Source: Streptomyces sp. CBMA291 (GTDB lineage Bacteria; Actinomycetota; Actinomycetes; Streptomycetales; Streptomycetaceae). Taken from it: DNA of 64,000 nucleotides. The stretch spans positions 1 to 64,000 of the forward strand of contig NZ_MSJP01000015.1 in the NCBI RefSeq assembly GCF_014596525.1, read 5' to 3'. How positions within the stretch are numbered: position 1 is the first letter of the stretch; the number at the start of each line of letters is the position of its first letter. This document shows positions 29,799-38,304 of this stretch, in pieces. A model generated the notes under the pieces. The model saw only the letters and a list, made by a program, of their open reading frames with translations. It searched no databases and was not told where the DNA came from. Position numbers and translations under genes: made by a program.

Positions 29799-31982
29799 AT
29801 GACTCAAGCGACTCCCCTGGAAGACCGCGCCGCCCTCCGGACCGCCGCCGACACCGTGCTCGCCCGTCTCGTCTCGGACCCGACGGGCAAGGCGAGACTG
29901 CGCGAGGACCAGTGGCGGGCGATCGAGGCCCTGGTCGCCGACCGACGTCGGGCCCTGGTGGTGCAGCGGACGGGCTGGGGCAAGTCGGCGGTCTACTTCG
30001 TGGCGACCTCGCTGCTCCGTGAGCGCGGCAGCGGCCCGACCGTGATCGTCTCCCCGCTGCTCGCGCTGATGCGCAACCAGGTGGAGGCGGCGGCCCGTGC
30101 GGGGATCCGCGCCCGCACGATCAACTCCTCGAACACCGAGGAGTGGGACACCGTGCAGGAGGAGGTGGCCGCCGGCGAGGTCGACGTCCTGCTGGTGAGC
30201 CCGGAGCGGCTCAACAATCCCGACTTCCGCGATCAGGTGCTGCCTCGTCTCGCGGCGGCCACGGGACTCCTCGTGGTCGACGAGGCGCACTGCATCTCGG
30301 ACTGGGGGCACGACTTCCGGCCGGACTACCGCAGGCTGCGCACGATGCTGGCGGACCTCCCCCCGGGCGTTCCGGTCCTCGCGACGACGGCGACGGCGAA
30401 CGCCCGGGTGACGGCCGACGTGGCCGAGCAGCTCGGCACGGGCGTCGGCACGGACGCCCTCGTGCTGCGGGGGCCGCTGGACCGGGAAAGCCTGAGTCTG
30501 GGCGTGGTGCGGCTGCCGGACGCGGCGCACCGGCTGGCCTGGCTGGCCGACCACCTCGGCGAGCTGCCCGGCTCCGGGATCGTCTACACGCTCACGGTCG
30601 CCGCGGCCGACGAGGTCACGGCCTATCTGCGCCAGTGCGGGTACACGGTGTCCTCGTACACGGGCCGTACGGAGAACGCCGATCGGCAGCAGGCGGAGGA
30701 AGACCTACAGGCGAACCGGGTCAAGGCGCTCGTGGCGACCTCGGCCCTCGGCATGGGTTTCGACAAGCCGGACCTGGGCTTCGTGGTGCATCTCGGGTCG
30801 CCGTCCTCGCCGATCGCGTACTACCAGCAGGTCGGCCGCGCCGGGCGTGGGGTCGAGCACGCGGAGGTGCTGCTCCTGCCCGGACAGGAGGACGAGGCGA
30901 TCTGGCGTTACTTCGCCTCGGTGGCCTTCCCTCCGGAGGAGCAGGTGCGGCGGACCGTCGACGTGCTCGCGCGGGCGGGCAGGCCGTTGTCGCTGCCCGC
31001 TCTGGAGCCGCTGGTGGAGCTGCGCAGGACCCGTCTGGAGACGATGCTCAAGGTCCTGGACGTGGACGGTGCGGTGCGCCGGGTCAAGGGCGGCTGGGAG
31101 AGCACGGGGCAGCCCTGGGTGTACGACACGGAGCGGTACGCCTGGGTGGCGCGGCAGCGGGCCGTCGAGCAGCAGGCGATGCGGGACTACGCGACGACGG
31201 ACGGCTGCCGTATGGAGTTCCTGCGGCGCCGGCTGGACGACGAGGAGGCCGCTCCGTGCGGCCGCTGCGACAACTGCGCGGGGAACCGCTTCGACCCGAA
31301 GGTGTCCGACGCGGCGCTCGACGCGGCGAAGGGCGAGTTGGGGCGGCCGGGCGTGGAGGTCGAGCCCCGGAAGATGTGGCCGACGGGGCTGGCCGCCGTC
31401 GGAGTCGACCTGAAGGGCCGCATCCCGGCCGGAGAGCAGTCCTCCGGCGGGCGGGCCCTCGGGCGCCTCTCGGACATCGGCTGGGGCAACCGGCTGCGTC
31501 CGCTGCTGGCCGACGGTGCGGCGGACGGACCGGTGCCGGACGATGTCGTACAGGCGGTCGTGCAGGTGCTCGCCGACTGGGCCAAGGGGCCCGGGGGCTG
31601 GGCCTCGGGGACCGCGGACGCTCCGGCGAGACCCGCCGGGGTGGTCACGGTCGCCTCCCGCCGCAGACCTCGACTGGTGGGTTCGCTGGGGCAGCGGATC
31701 GCCGAGATCGGCAGGATGCCCCTGCTCGGTTCGGTGGAGTACGCGCCGGAGGCGGAGGACGTCCGGCCGTCCCGGACCAACAGCGCCCAGCGGGTGACGG
31801 GGCTCCAGAAGGCCCTGACCGTTCCCGCCGAACTGGCCGGGCGGGTGGCTGCGGCCGGGGGGCCGATCCTCCTGGTCGACGACCTGTCGGACAGCGGCTG
31901 GACCTTGGCGGTGGCGGCGCGGCTGCTGCGGCGGGCCGGAGCGGAAGGAGTGTTTCCGCTGGTGCTTGCCGTCCAGGGGTGA
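29799..31982 (+). CDS. RecQ-like DEAH-box DNA helicase with C-terminal phosphoribosyltransferase-like domain
   Basis: 727 aa. The helicase core shows [12 protein letters not shown] (motif 0), QRTGWGKSA (motif I, near 56), [15 protein letters not shown] (motif II, near 160), TTATAN (motif III) and QVGRAGRG (motif VI). A RecQ-type zinc site follows (CRMEFLRRR ... CGRCDNC, about 470-490). The last 45 residues contain [13 protein letters not shown], a PRPP-binding-loop signature of type I phosphoribosyltransferases. The ATG at 29799 is overlapped by a four-codon ATG reading frame beginning at 29791. It should unwind DNA during repair; the fused domain's role is unknown. Confidence 0.88.
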   Translation: MTQATPLEDRAALRTAADTVLARLVSDPTGKARLREDQWRAIEALVADRRRALVVQRTGWGKSAVYFVATSLLRERGSGPTVIVSPLLALMRNQVEAAARAGIRARTINSSNTEEWDTVQEEVAAGEVDVLLVSPERLNNPDFRDQVLPRLAAATGLLVVDEAHCISDWGHDFRPDYRRLRTMLADLPPGVPVLATTATANARVTADVAEQLGTGVGTDALVLRGPLDRESLSLGVVRLPDAAHRLAWLADHLGELPGSGIVYTLTVAAADEVTAYLRQCGYTVSSYTGRTENADRQQAEEDLQANRVKALVATSALGMGFDKPDLGFVVHLGSPSSPIAYYQQVGRAGRGVEHAEVLLLPGQEDEAIWRYFASVAFPPEEQVRRTVDVLARAGRPLSLPALEPLVELRRTRLETMLKVLDVDGAVRRVKGGWESTGQPWVYDTERYAWVARQRAVEQQAMRDYATTDGCRMEFLRRRLDDEEAAPCGRCDNCAGNRFDPKVSDAALDAAKGELGRPGVEVEPRKMWPTGLAAVGVDLKGRIPAGEQSSGGRALGRLSDIGWGNRLRPLLADGAADGPVPDDVVQAVVQVLADWAKGPGGWASGTADAPARPAGVVTVASRRRPRLVGSLGQRIAEIGRMPLLGSVEYAPEAEDVRPSRTNSAQRVTGLQKALTVPAELAGRVAAAGGPILLVDDLSDSGWTLAVAARLLRRAGAEGVFPLVLAVQG

Positions 31983-32075
31983 AACGGGGAAGGAAACGGG
32001 GAGTGAACAATGAGCAACTGGGCAGGGATATGAGAGGCATACCCACGCATACCCGTCAGCGTCCTCAATTGCTCG

Positions 32076-32100
32076 TTGCCGCCCGCGCACGGGGCGGCAA
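32076..32100 (+). terminator. Hairpin downstream of the RecQ-like gene
   Basis: A nine-base stem TTGCCGCCC/GGGCGGCAA with a seven-base loop, flanked by CAATT and AATTG that could extend the pairing. It lies 94 bases after the stop codon. Confidence 0.5.
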
Positions 32101-32210
32101 GAATTGGGAAACCGCCTCGCACGGCCCTTCAGCGGTCCGGAAGGACTGTGCCGTGGTGCGCCCTCACCCGACCTTGCCCGCCTAGCGGGCGCGTATCCGA
32201 AGGGAGGACC

Positions 32211-32840
32211 GTGACCCTCGGATTCGCTCCGCCCACAGCCGCCTCGCTCAGATCATCGTCCGAGTCCACCAGCCGCCTCGCCCGGATACTCGAACCGGCC
32301 GAGTGGGCCGCGGCGGGAATTCCCCTGCTGCGCAATCCGCGTGAGGTCGTGAGCGGTCTCCATTCGCGTCACGCGCCCACGCCCGCCATGGCGGTCCTGG
32401 GGGTCCTCGACCACGAGGAACGGCTCACGGCCAGCGCCTCGTTCGTCCGTCGCCCCGCCCCGGCGGACGGCTGGGAGTTCCGCAACGCGCTCCTCGCGCA
32501 TCTGCGCCGGGTCATCCCGCACGACCTGCGCAGACGGACCCCGGTCAGGACCGCGGTCCTGCTGTACTGCCGCGAGGGCGACGAGCGGTGGACCGAGGAG
32601 GACGGGGCCTGGATGTGGGGGCTCCGGGACGCCTGCACCCTGCACGGGCTCCGCTGTGGCGCGTACATCACGCTGACCCGGGGTGGTTGGCAGGTGCTCG
32701 GCGAGGGCCGGGGTGGCCGACGGCCGAGTTCCGACTCTCCCCCTCTGCCACTGGACGAGGGGCACGCCGAAGTCGAACTCCTCACACCGCGCACCGCGAG
32801 CGGCGCGGCCGAACCCCTGCGCCGGGCCGCCGCGCGCTGA
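32211..32840 (+). CDS. Conserved hypothetical protein, unknown family
   Basis: 209 aa from a GTG at 32211 with an excellent GGGAGG site. The predicted protein is a mixed alpha/beta fold. Notable segments are PAMAVLGVLDHEERLTASAS, the Arg-rich RRVIPHDLRRRTPVRTAVLL, and RCGAYITLTRGGWQVL. The C-terminal 40 residues are Gly/Pro/Ser-rich and look disordered. I do not recognise the family. It follows the RecQ-like gene by 228 bases in the same direction but past a likely terminator, so it probably has its own promoter. Codon usage is typical of the host. Confidence 0.72.
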   Translation: MTLGFAPPTAASLRSSSESTSRLARILEPAEWAAAGIPLLRNPREVVSGLHSRHAPTPAMAVLGVLDHEERLTASASFVRRPAPADGWEFRNALLAHLRRVIPHDLRRRTPVRTAVLLYCREGDERWTEEDGAWMWGLRDACTLHGLRCGAYITLTRGGWQVLGEGRGGRRPSSDSPPLPLDEGHAEVELLTPRTASGAAEPLRRAAAR

Positions 32841-33234
32841 CGGTACGGGAAGCAACACAAGGGAAGCGGCCTGCGGAGGGCAGCGCACGGGAAACACCCT
32901 CGGTGGGCAGCGCACGGAAGACAGCCCAGGGAAAGCGACACACGAGAAGAAGCCCTCGGAAGGCAACCCGCAGGACGCACGCCCCGCACATCGGGACCCG
33001 GGGGGGGATACGCCCGCAGGAGAATCCGAGCCCGGGAAAGCACACGCGGGAACACGCTCCGGAAGCAGCAGGCCCACCCCGCCCCGGAAGCGGGGAACAC
33101 GCCCCGGGAACGGGGGGCACGCCCCGGAAGTGGAGAAAGCGCCCCGGAAGTCATGGGCGCGAGGCCGACCCGGGGGCGGCGGACCGCGCCGCCCCCGCCG
33201 GGCCCGGTGAGGTCCGGCGGGGAGAGGCGGTCGT
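32841..33234. other. Non-coding GC-rich spacer with imperfect repeats
   Basis: No convincing gene is seen between two convergent unknown genes. The stretch is purine-rich on the plus strand and contains degenerate repeats of the type GGCAGCGCACGGAA and CGCCCCGGAAGNGG, with many copies of the latter between 33080 and 33155. Confidence 0.6.
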
Positions 33235-33864
33235 TCAGACGGCCGCGCTCGCTCCGAGGAGCGTCGTGACGAGCTGGGAGTCGCCGCAGACGACGAGCAG
33301 CGCGCTCGCGCGGGCCCGCGCGAGCGGCAGCACCCGGGCGACGGCCTGGTCGTCCCCGCCGTTGAGGGCGACGATGACCACGGGACGGGCCTTCGCCCGC
33401 TCCACGGCGGTGGCGTGCGCGAAGAAGACATCGTCGTCGGTGTCCTGGTGGGCCCAGTAGGACGCCTCGCCGAAGGACAGCTCGTGGGCGGCCCAGGGGT
33501 GCAGGTCGCCGGTGGTGAGGACCAGAACCTCACCGGGGGCTCGGCCGGTCTCCAGGAGCAGGTCCAGCGCCTCCTCGGCGGCGTCCAGGGCTCCGTCGAC
33601 GGGGGCCGGGATCAGCTGGAGCTGCGGCTCGGACGGTTCGCCGGAACGATTTTCCGCAGCCGACGGCACGGCTTCGGGGTGCGGCTGCCGGGCAGGGGCC
33701 GCGGGCTTGGCCGGACCGGGGACCGGGCGTCCGGGGCGCGGGGAGGCCGCGGAACGCGGACCGGGTACGGGACGTGGGGTCGGCGCGGGGCGGCCGGTGG
33801 CCGCGGAGGCGCGGGGACCCTGGGCGCTCTCGTGAATCTGAGGCTCCTCGGGGGTGAGAGGCAT
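33235..33864 (-). CDS. Hypothetical protein with a domain resembling a degenerate UvrD-type helicase C-terminus
   Basis: 209 aa from the ATG at 33864 (an ATG at 33900 is also possible; neither has a good ribosome binding site). Residues 1-75 are Pro/Ala/Arg-rich and disordered. The remaining domain contains VLVLTTGDLHPWAAHELSFG, ARPVVIVALNGG and LARARASALLVVCGD. The latter two vaguely recall the motif V/VI area of UvrD/Rep helicases, where a conserved SRAR precedes a hydrophobic strand. No ATPase domain is present, so any relation would be vestigial. The gene lies just downstream of rnhB on the same strand. Function unknown. Confidence 0.7.
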   Translation of the reverse strand: MPLTPEEPQIHESAQGPRASAATGRPAPTPRPVPGPRSAASPRPGRPVPGPAKPAAPARQPHPEAVPSAAENRSGEPSEPQLQLIPAPVDGALDAAEEALDLLLETGRAPGEVLVLTTGDLHPWAAHELSFGEASYWAHQDTDDDVFFAHATAVERAKARPVVIVALNGGDDQAVARVLPLARARASALLVVCGDSQLVTTLLGASAAV

Positions 33865-33972
33865 GGGTGGATGTCTATCAAACGCCGCTGCGCGAGGCAT
33901 CGGCGGGTGGGCGCACAGGTGCGCCCCGGTCGCATGGCGGGCTTCTTCGATCAGGCCCCGCGACCGGAAGTT

Positions 33973-34683
33973 TCAGAAGTCGAAGCCGAGTTGGCCCCCG
34001 CTCTGCAACGCGGCCGCCTCGGCGGAGAGACGGACCTTCTTGAGGTGGCTCCACCTGGGCATCGCGTCCAGGTACGACCAGGAAAGTCGGTGGTGGGGAG
34101 TGGGTCCCAGTTCTTCGAGCGCCGCTTTGTGGACCGGCGAAGGGTAGCCCGCGTTGGCGCCGAACGCGTACGCCCCGTACTCCCCGGCGTCATCTCCAAG
34201 CTCTGCCATGACCGTGTCACGGCGGACCTTGGCGATGACGGAGGCGGCGGCCACGGCGATGCAGGACTGGTCGCCCTTGATCACCGTACGGACTCGCCAG
34301 GGGCTGCCGAGGTAGTCGTGCTTGCCGTCGAGGATGACGGCGTCGGGCCGTACGGGAAGCCCTTCGAGGGCCCGTACCGCCGCGAGTCGCAGGGCGGCGG
34401 TCATGCCCAGCTCGTCGATCTCCTGCGGGGAGGCGTCACCCAGCGCGTACGCGGTGACCCACTCTTCGAGCTGCGCGGCGAGCGCGGTGCGGCGTTTGGG
34501 GGTGATCAGTTTGGAGTCGGTGAGACCTTCGGGCGGACGGCGCAGACCGGTGACGGCCGCGCACACGGTGACGGGGCCGGCCCACGCCCCGCGTCCGACC
34601 TCGTCGACTCCGGCGACGATCTTGGCACCGGTGGTCGCCCGGAGCGATCGCTCGACGGTGTGAGTAGGGGGTTCATACGGCAT
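33973..34683 (-). CDS. rnhB: Ribonuclease HII
   Basis: 236 aa. It cuts the RNA strand of RNA-DNA hybrids and embedded ribonucleotides. The DEDD catalytic set is Asp27 and Glu28 in AGVDEVGRG, Asp119 in ILDGKH, and Asp156 at the end of [11 protein letters not shown] short N-terminal extension and a C-terminal GQLGFDF tail resembling a clamp-binding peptide (QxxLxxFF-type) are visible, so PCNA/beta-clamp contact is possible. ATG start at 34683; AGGCG is the only upstream ribosome-binding element. The family call is certain. Confidence 0.95.
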   Translation of the reverse strand: MPYEPPTHTVERSLRATTGAKIVAGVDEVGRGAWAGPVTVCAAVTGLRRPPEGLTDSKLITPKRRTALAAQLEEWVTAYALGDASPQEIDELGMTAALRLAAVRALEGLPVRPDAVILDGKHDYLGSPWRVRTVIKGDQSCIAVAAASVIAKVRRDTVMAELGDDAGEYGAYAFGANAGYPSPVHKAALEELGPTPHHRLSWSYLDAMPRWSHLKKVRLSAEAAALQSGGQLGFDF

Positions 34684-34696
34684 GGCGCCTGACAGG

Positions 34697-34840
34697 TTAC
34701 GCCGCCCGACACCAGGTGCGATACCCGGTTTCCGTCAGGACGTCCCCGGACTTCGCCACACGGGCCCAGGACCGGACCGCACCGCCGTGAACGGGCCGGA
34801 GCCAACGCTCACGCGACTCCTCTCGTATTCGCGTACGCAC
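34697..34840 (-). CDS. Possible small ORF upstream of rnhB
   Basis: 47 codons from a GTG at 34840. Third-position GC bias and composition ([21 protein letters not shown]) look protein-coding, and its stop lies 13 bases before the rnhB start, which would fit an operon. No good ribosome binding site precedes the GTG and I recognise no family. The rest of the 34684-35045 spacer contains only a possible gene fragment at 34959. Confidence 0.3.
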   Translation of the reverse strand: MRTRIREESRERWLRPVHGGAVRSWARVAKSGDVLTETGYRTWCRAA

Positions 34841-34958
34841 ATCCAAAGCAGGTAGATCATCAGGCCGGGGCCGAGGGCCGTACGGCGAACCGGAACCGCC
34901 GCACACCCCTCATCCGAGATCGCGTAAAACAAGGGAAACTGAGCCCCAGGAGGAGTCC

Positions 34959-35045
34959 ATGGACACCCCGGCGACACTCGCCGAGTTCCGCCTTGACATC
35001 TGGTCGGCCGTCAGGGCATCGCGTTCGCGAACGCTGCCCGGGGTC
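34959..35045 (+). pseudogene. Possible 5' gene remnant with strong ribosome binding site
   Basis: AGGAGGAGTCC precedes an ATG at 34959, and the first codons (MDTPATLAEFRLDIWSAVRA) look like a real N-terminus. The frame then runs antisense through the ADP-ribosylglycohydrolase gene, where it has no coding character of its own. It is best explained as the leftover start of a lost gene, or as a very short leader. Confidence 0.3.
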
Positions 35046-35954
35046 TTACACCGGCCCGGTCGGCAGCCACCCCGGCAGTTCCTCGGTCTGCCGCAGCCAG
35101 TCCTCCGGTGGAGCGCCGGTCGAAGCCGCCGCCACGACACCTCCGGCGATGGCGCAGGTCGTGTCGACGTCGCCGCCGACCTGCGCGGTCGTCCAGAAGA
35201 CCCGTGTGAAGTCGCCGAGGCCACGCGCCGCCGACCAGAGGGCGAAGGGGACCGTGTCGTGCGCGCTGGTCCGCCGTCCGCTGCCGAGGACGGCGGCGAC
35301 CGTGCTCGCGTCGTCGTAGTCGAGCATGTCCCGGGCCCGCCTCAGCCCGGCGGCCACCGCGCTGCGCGGGACCAGGGCGACGACCCCGTCGAGCAGCGCC
35401 TCGGGCGTGGGCGGCCCCGCGGGATCGGCCGCCAGAGCCGCCGCGGCGGCCACCGCCATGGCCCCCACGACGGCCTCGCGGTGCTGGTGGGTCGGGTAGG
35501 CGGAGATCTCGGCCTGGTGCGTCGCCTGCTCGGGGTCGTCCGCGTACCAGGCTCCGAGCGGGGCGATCCGCATGGCGGCGCCGTTGCCCCAGGAGCCCTG
35601 GCCCTGGAAGAGGGCGGCGGCCAGTTCGCGCCAGTCGCCGCCTTCCCGTACGAGCCGGAGCATCCGGTTCACGGCGGGGCCGTAGCCCCGGTCGAAGTCG
35701 TGGTGGCGGGCGAAGGACCAGGCCAGGGCGTCCTGGTCGACGCGGTGGTGCTCGGCGAGGACGGCGAGGACCGAGCACGCCATCTCGGTGTCGTCGGTCC
35801 ACTGCCAGGGACCTTCGGGCAGCTCGCGCCGCTTCAGCAGAGGGTAGTGGGCGGGAACGAAGAACTGGGAGCCCAGGGCGTCTCCCACGGACAGCCCGCG
35901 CAGGCTGGCCAGGGCACGGTCGTAGCGCCGGGTGGATGCGGAGTCAGCGATCAT
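35046..35954 (-). CDS. ADP-ribosylglycohydrolase family protein
   Basis: 302 aa, all-alpha ARH/DraG fold. The dinuclear magnesium site is visible as WTDDTEMA near residue 52 and GGDVDTTCAIAGG near 262. Such enzymes remove ADP-ribose from proteins, nucleic acids or small molecules; no NAD-dependent transferase partner is encoded nearby. It lies 12 bases downstream of the histidine phosphatase gene on the same strand, so the two form an operon. ATG start at 35954 with a weak GAGTGA upstream. Confidence 0.9.
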   Translation of the reverse strand: MIADSASTRRYDRALASLRGLSVGDALGSQFFVPAHYPLLKRRELPEGPWQWTDDTEMACSVLAVLAEHHRVDQDALAWSFARHHDFDRGYGPAVNRMLRLVREGGDWRELAAALFQGQGSWGNGAAMRIAPLGAWYADDPEQATHQAEISAYPTHQHREAVVGAMAVAAAAALAADPAGPPTPEALLDGVVALVPRSAVAAGLRRARDMLDYDDASTVAAVLGSGRRTSAHDTVPFALWSAARGLGDFTRVFWTTAQVGGDVDTTCAIAGGVVAAASTGAPPEDWLRQTEELPGWLPTGPV

Positions 35955-35966
35955 CGGTCGGTCACT

Positions 35967-36626
35967 CTATCCCGTGGGTCCGTACGGTTCCGGGGTGCGC
36001 CAGCGCTCGAAAGGCCGGTCCAGGCGGTACCGCCCGCCCTCGTCGAGCACCAGGACGCGGGTCTCGGCGTTGCCGGGATTCGACAGGGACTCGAAGTCGG
36101 CGACCGACCAGTGGAACCAGCGCATGCAGAACAGGCGCATGGTCAGTCCGTGGGTGACCAGGAGGACGTTGGGCGGGTGGTCGGGCGCCTCGAAACTGCG
36201 GTAGAGGCTCTCCAGGAAGGCCCCGACCCGGTCGTAGACGTCCGCGCCGGACTCGCCCTGGGCGAAGCGGTAGAAGAAGTGGCCGTAGGCGTCGCGGTAG
36301 GCCTTCTGGAGGCGTACGTCCTCCCGCTCCTGCCAGTTGCCCCAGTCCTGCTCCCGCAGCCGGGGCTCCTCGCGCACCCGGACCCGCTCAGGGGGCAGCC
36401 GGAAGGCGCTCAGCGTCTCGTGGGTGCGCCGGTAGGGGGAGACGTAGACGCTGACGGCCTCGTCCCCGAAGAGGTCCCTCAGCCACTCCCCCGTCTCCGC
36501 GGCCTGCCGCCACCCGGTCTCGGTGAGCCTCAGGGCGTGGTCGGGCTCGCGCTCGTACACCGTGTCGTCGACATTGCCTTCGGACTCGCCGTGCCGTACG
36601 AGAACGATGCGCCGCGGTCTTGCCAT
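35967..36626 (-). CDS. Histidine phosphatase (phosphoglycerate-mutase-like) protein
   Basis: 219 aa. The catalytic RHGESEGN motif is at residues 11-18, with the second-half histidine in LLVTHGLTMRLF. Residues SPYRRTHETL supply the phosphate-pocket arginine. Substrate unknown: this superfamily covers sugar phosphates, nucleotides and regulatory phosphatases. ATG start at 36626. It is the upstream partner of the ADP-ribosylglycohydrolase gene, hinting at related nucleotide or ADP-ribose metabolism, but this is only context. Confidence 0.92.
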   Translation of the reverse strand: MARPRRIVLVRHGESEGNVDDTVYEREPDHALRLTETGWRQAAETGEWLRDLFGDEAVSVYVSPYRRTHETLSAFRLPPERVRVREEPRLREQDWGNWQEREDVRLQKAYRDAYGHFFYRFAQGESGADVYDRVGAFLESLYRSFEAPDHPPNVLLVTHGLTMRLFCMRWFHWSVADFESLSNPGNAETRVLVLDEGGRYRLDRPFERWRTPEPYGPTG

Positions 36627-36675
36627 ACCTCGACCCTAGAACGCCTCCCCCGGACGGGCGCGGCCAGGAGGGGGT

Positions 36676-37281
36676 TCAGACCGTCCAGGCGCCTTCGAGC
36701 CGCACCACGTCGCCGTCGAGCGCCGCCACGTCGGCGGCGGTGTGGGCCCGCAGACCGAGCCTCTCGATGCGCTCCACCCGGTACTTGCCGTGCTCGGCGG
36801 CGGACTGCCAGAGGGAGAGCACCAGGAACTCGCTGCCGGGCGCCTCCCCGAACAGTCCCCGGAGCATGCCCGGGGAACCGGCCATCGCCGGGTTCCACAC
36901 CTTCTCCTGCATGAGGGCGAAGTGTTCGGCCCGCTCCTCATGGACCCGGCAGTGCGCGACGCGTGCCACGTCGGCGTCGGAGAACCTCGGCTCGAACCCG
37001 GTCTTCACGTCGAAGCGGTGGTCGAACAGCTTGACCTGGGCGTTCTTGAAGGTGCCCGCCTGGGTCGCCGCGAGCCGGTCGTGGGAGCGCGCCATGAAGG
37101 AGTCGTAGAACGCCCGGCTCTCCCAGAACGCGAAGACATGGGCGACGTCCGGCCGAGCCCGGCTCCACCCGCCGCCCTGGCCCCGGAATCCCGGCTCACC
37201 GAGCAGTCCCGCCCATTTCCGCTGCCCCCGCTCGAACCCTCGACGGTCCATCACGGTGCAGCGAATCCACTTGACCAGCAC
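36676..37281 (-). CDS. YdbC-like (DUF4937) protein
   Basis: 201 aa from a GTG at 37281, chosen because the conserved sequence begins directly there (LVKWIRCTVMDRRGFERGQR). Two similar halves, each ending in a hydrophobic strand (VAHVFAFWESRAFYDSFM; SEFLVLSLWQSAAEHGKY), suggest a tandem ferredoxin-like (dimeric alpha-beta barrel) fold of the monooxygenase/Dabb type. Similar proteins are annotated as YdbC. No cofactor site is obvious and the role is unknown. No strong ribosome binding site precedes it. Confidence 0.78.
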   Translation of the reverse strand: MLVKWIRCTVMDRRGFERGQRKWAGLLGEPGFRGQGGGWSRARPDVAHVFAFWESRAFYDSFMARSHDRLAATQAGTFKNAQVKLFDHRFDVKTGFEPRFSDADVARVAHCRVHEERAEHFALMQEKVWNPAMAGSPGMLRGLFGEAPGSEFLVLSLWQSAAEHGKYRVERIERLGLRAHTAADVAALDGDVVRLEGAWTV

Positions 37282-37609
37282 CGCGCCATCGTACGGGGCG
37301 GACGACCGCCCCGGCAGTCCTTGACAGGTGCCCCGGGACCACCCCGGGGCCGCCCCGGGACGGCCGTTCAAATCCCTCGCCGTCGAAGGCGAGTTCACCC
37401 CGTCCGGCCCTTCTTCCGCATGATTCGAGCCAGAGTGGGGCGAGATCCGGCTTGTCACCGCCCCGCCCCCTCCTCTCCCCCTCGCTCCAGGGCCCACTGT
37501 CGGAGCCGCATGACACCATGAGTGATCGACCGCGACCCTGAGTTCTCCCCCGGGTCGGACGGTACGACGCGAGGCGTACGCGGGGGCGTACGCGGAGAGG
37601 GGAAGCACC
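37282..37609. other. Divergent spacer between YdbC-like and TerD genes
   Basis: No gene is seen. It should contain two divergent promoters, but no hexamer pair is convincing. The sequence just before terD has a repeated GCGTACGCGG element. Confidence 0.5.
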
Positions 37610-38140
37610 ATGAGCGGACTCAGCAAAGGCATCGGACGTGTCGAGGTGGCGCTCAAGTGGGACCCCGCGCCCTCCGGCGCACCGGTCCACGACCTGGACC
37701 TGATCGCGGGCGTCTTCACGGCGGACGACGCCTACGGGGCCCCGGCCCAGCTGGTGCACTTCGGCAGCCGCTCTCCCGACGGCACGATCACGCTGCTCCG
37801 CGACAGCCGTACGGGGCAGGGCTTCGGCTACGACGAGGCGATGACCGTGGAGCTGGAGCGGCTGGCCCCGCGCTATACGCGGGTGGTGGTGGGCGTCGCG
37901 ATACAGCAGGGTGCCGGGCGGCTGACCTTCGGCGACATAGGGAGTACGGGCGTCCGGGTCCGCGAGGGCTACACGGACCTGCTGGTCCACGACTTCGCGG
38001 ACGTGCCCGCCGCCCGGTCGGCGACGATCGTGGAGTTCGTCCGCGGCGAGGGCGGCGACTGGTCGTTCCGTCCGTTCAGCCACGGCTTCGACGCCGACCC
38101 GCAGGCCTTCTCCGCCCTGATCGGCTCCGTGCGCTCCTGA
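37610..38140 (+). CDS. TerD-family protein
   Basis: 176 aa. TerD beta-sandwich features are visible: VALKWDPAP, HDLDLIAGVFTADDAYG (calcium-binding Asp residues), LERLAPRYTRVVVGVAIQQG and TFGDIGSTGVRVREG. TerD proteins bind calcium and associate with tellurite-resistance and stress-response complexes at the membrane. In streptomycetes many stand-alone copies exist, related to development and stress. No other ter gene is nearby. ATG start at 37610 with AGGGGAAG upstream. Confidence 0.9.
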   Translation: MSGLSKGIGRVEVALKWDPAPSGAPVHDLDLIAGVFTADDAYGAPAQLVHFGSRSPDGTITLLRDSRTGQGFGYDEAMTVELERLAPRYTRVVVGVAIQQGAGRLTFGDIGSTGVRVREGYTDLLVHDFADVPAARSATIVEFVRGEGGDWSFRPFSHGFDADPQAFSALIGSVRS

Positions 38141-38191
38141 GCCGAGGGCCTCGTTCACGGGGCCCGGGACCCAGGGCCCCGGGGACACGCG

Positions 38192-38222
38192 GAAGGGGAC
38201 CGGCGCGAGACCGGTCCCCTTC
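38192..38222. terminator. Terminator between convergent terD-family gene and nrdJ
   Basis: A 12-base perfect stem (38192-38203 with 38211-38222) and seven-base loop, 52 bases after the TerD stop codon. Confidence 0.85.
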
Positions 38223-38267
38223 ACTCGGCGCTACGGGCGCCGTGCCGCTCGCTCACCGGGGCGACCC

Positions 38268-38289
38268 CGCCGGATGTCGACATCCGGCG
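38268..38289 (-). terminator. Perfect palindrome at the end of nrdJ
   Basis: CGCCGGATGTC-GACATCCGGCG is a 22-base palindrome with no spacer, 15 bases downstream of the nrdJ stop codon on the minus strand. Confidence 0.6.
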
Positions 38290-38304
38290 CGGTGCCCTCG
38301 GGTG

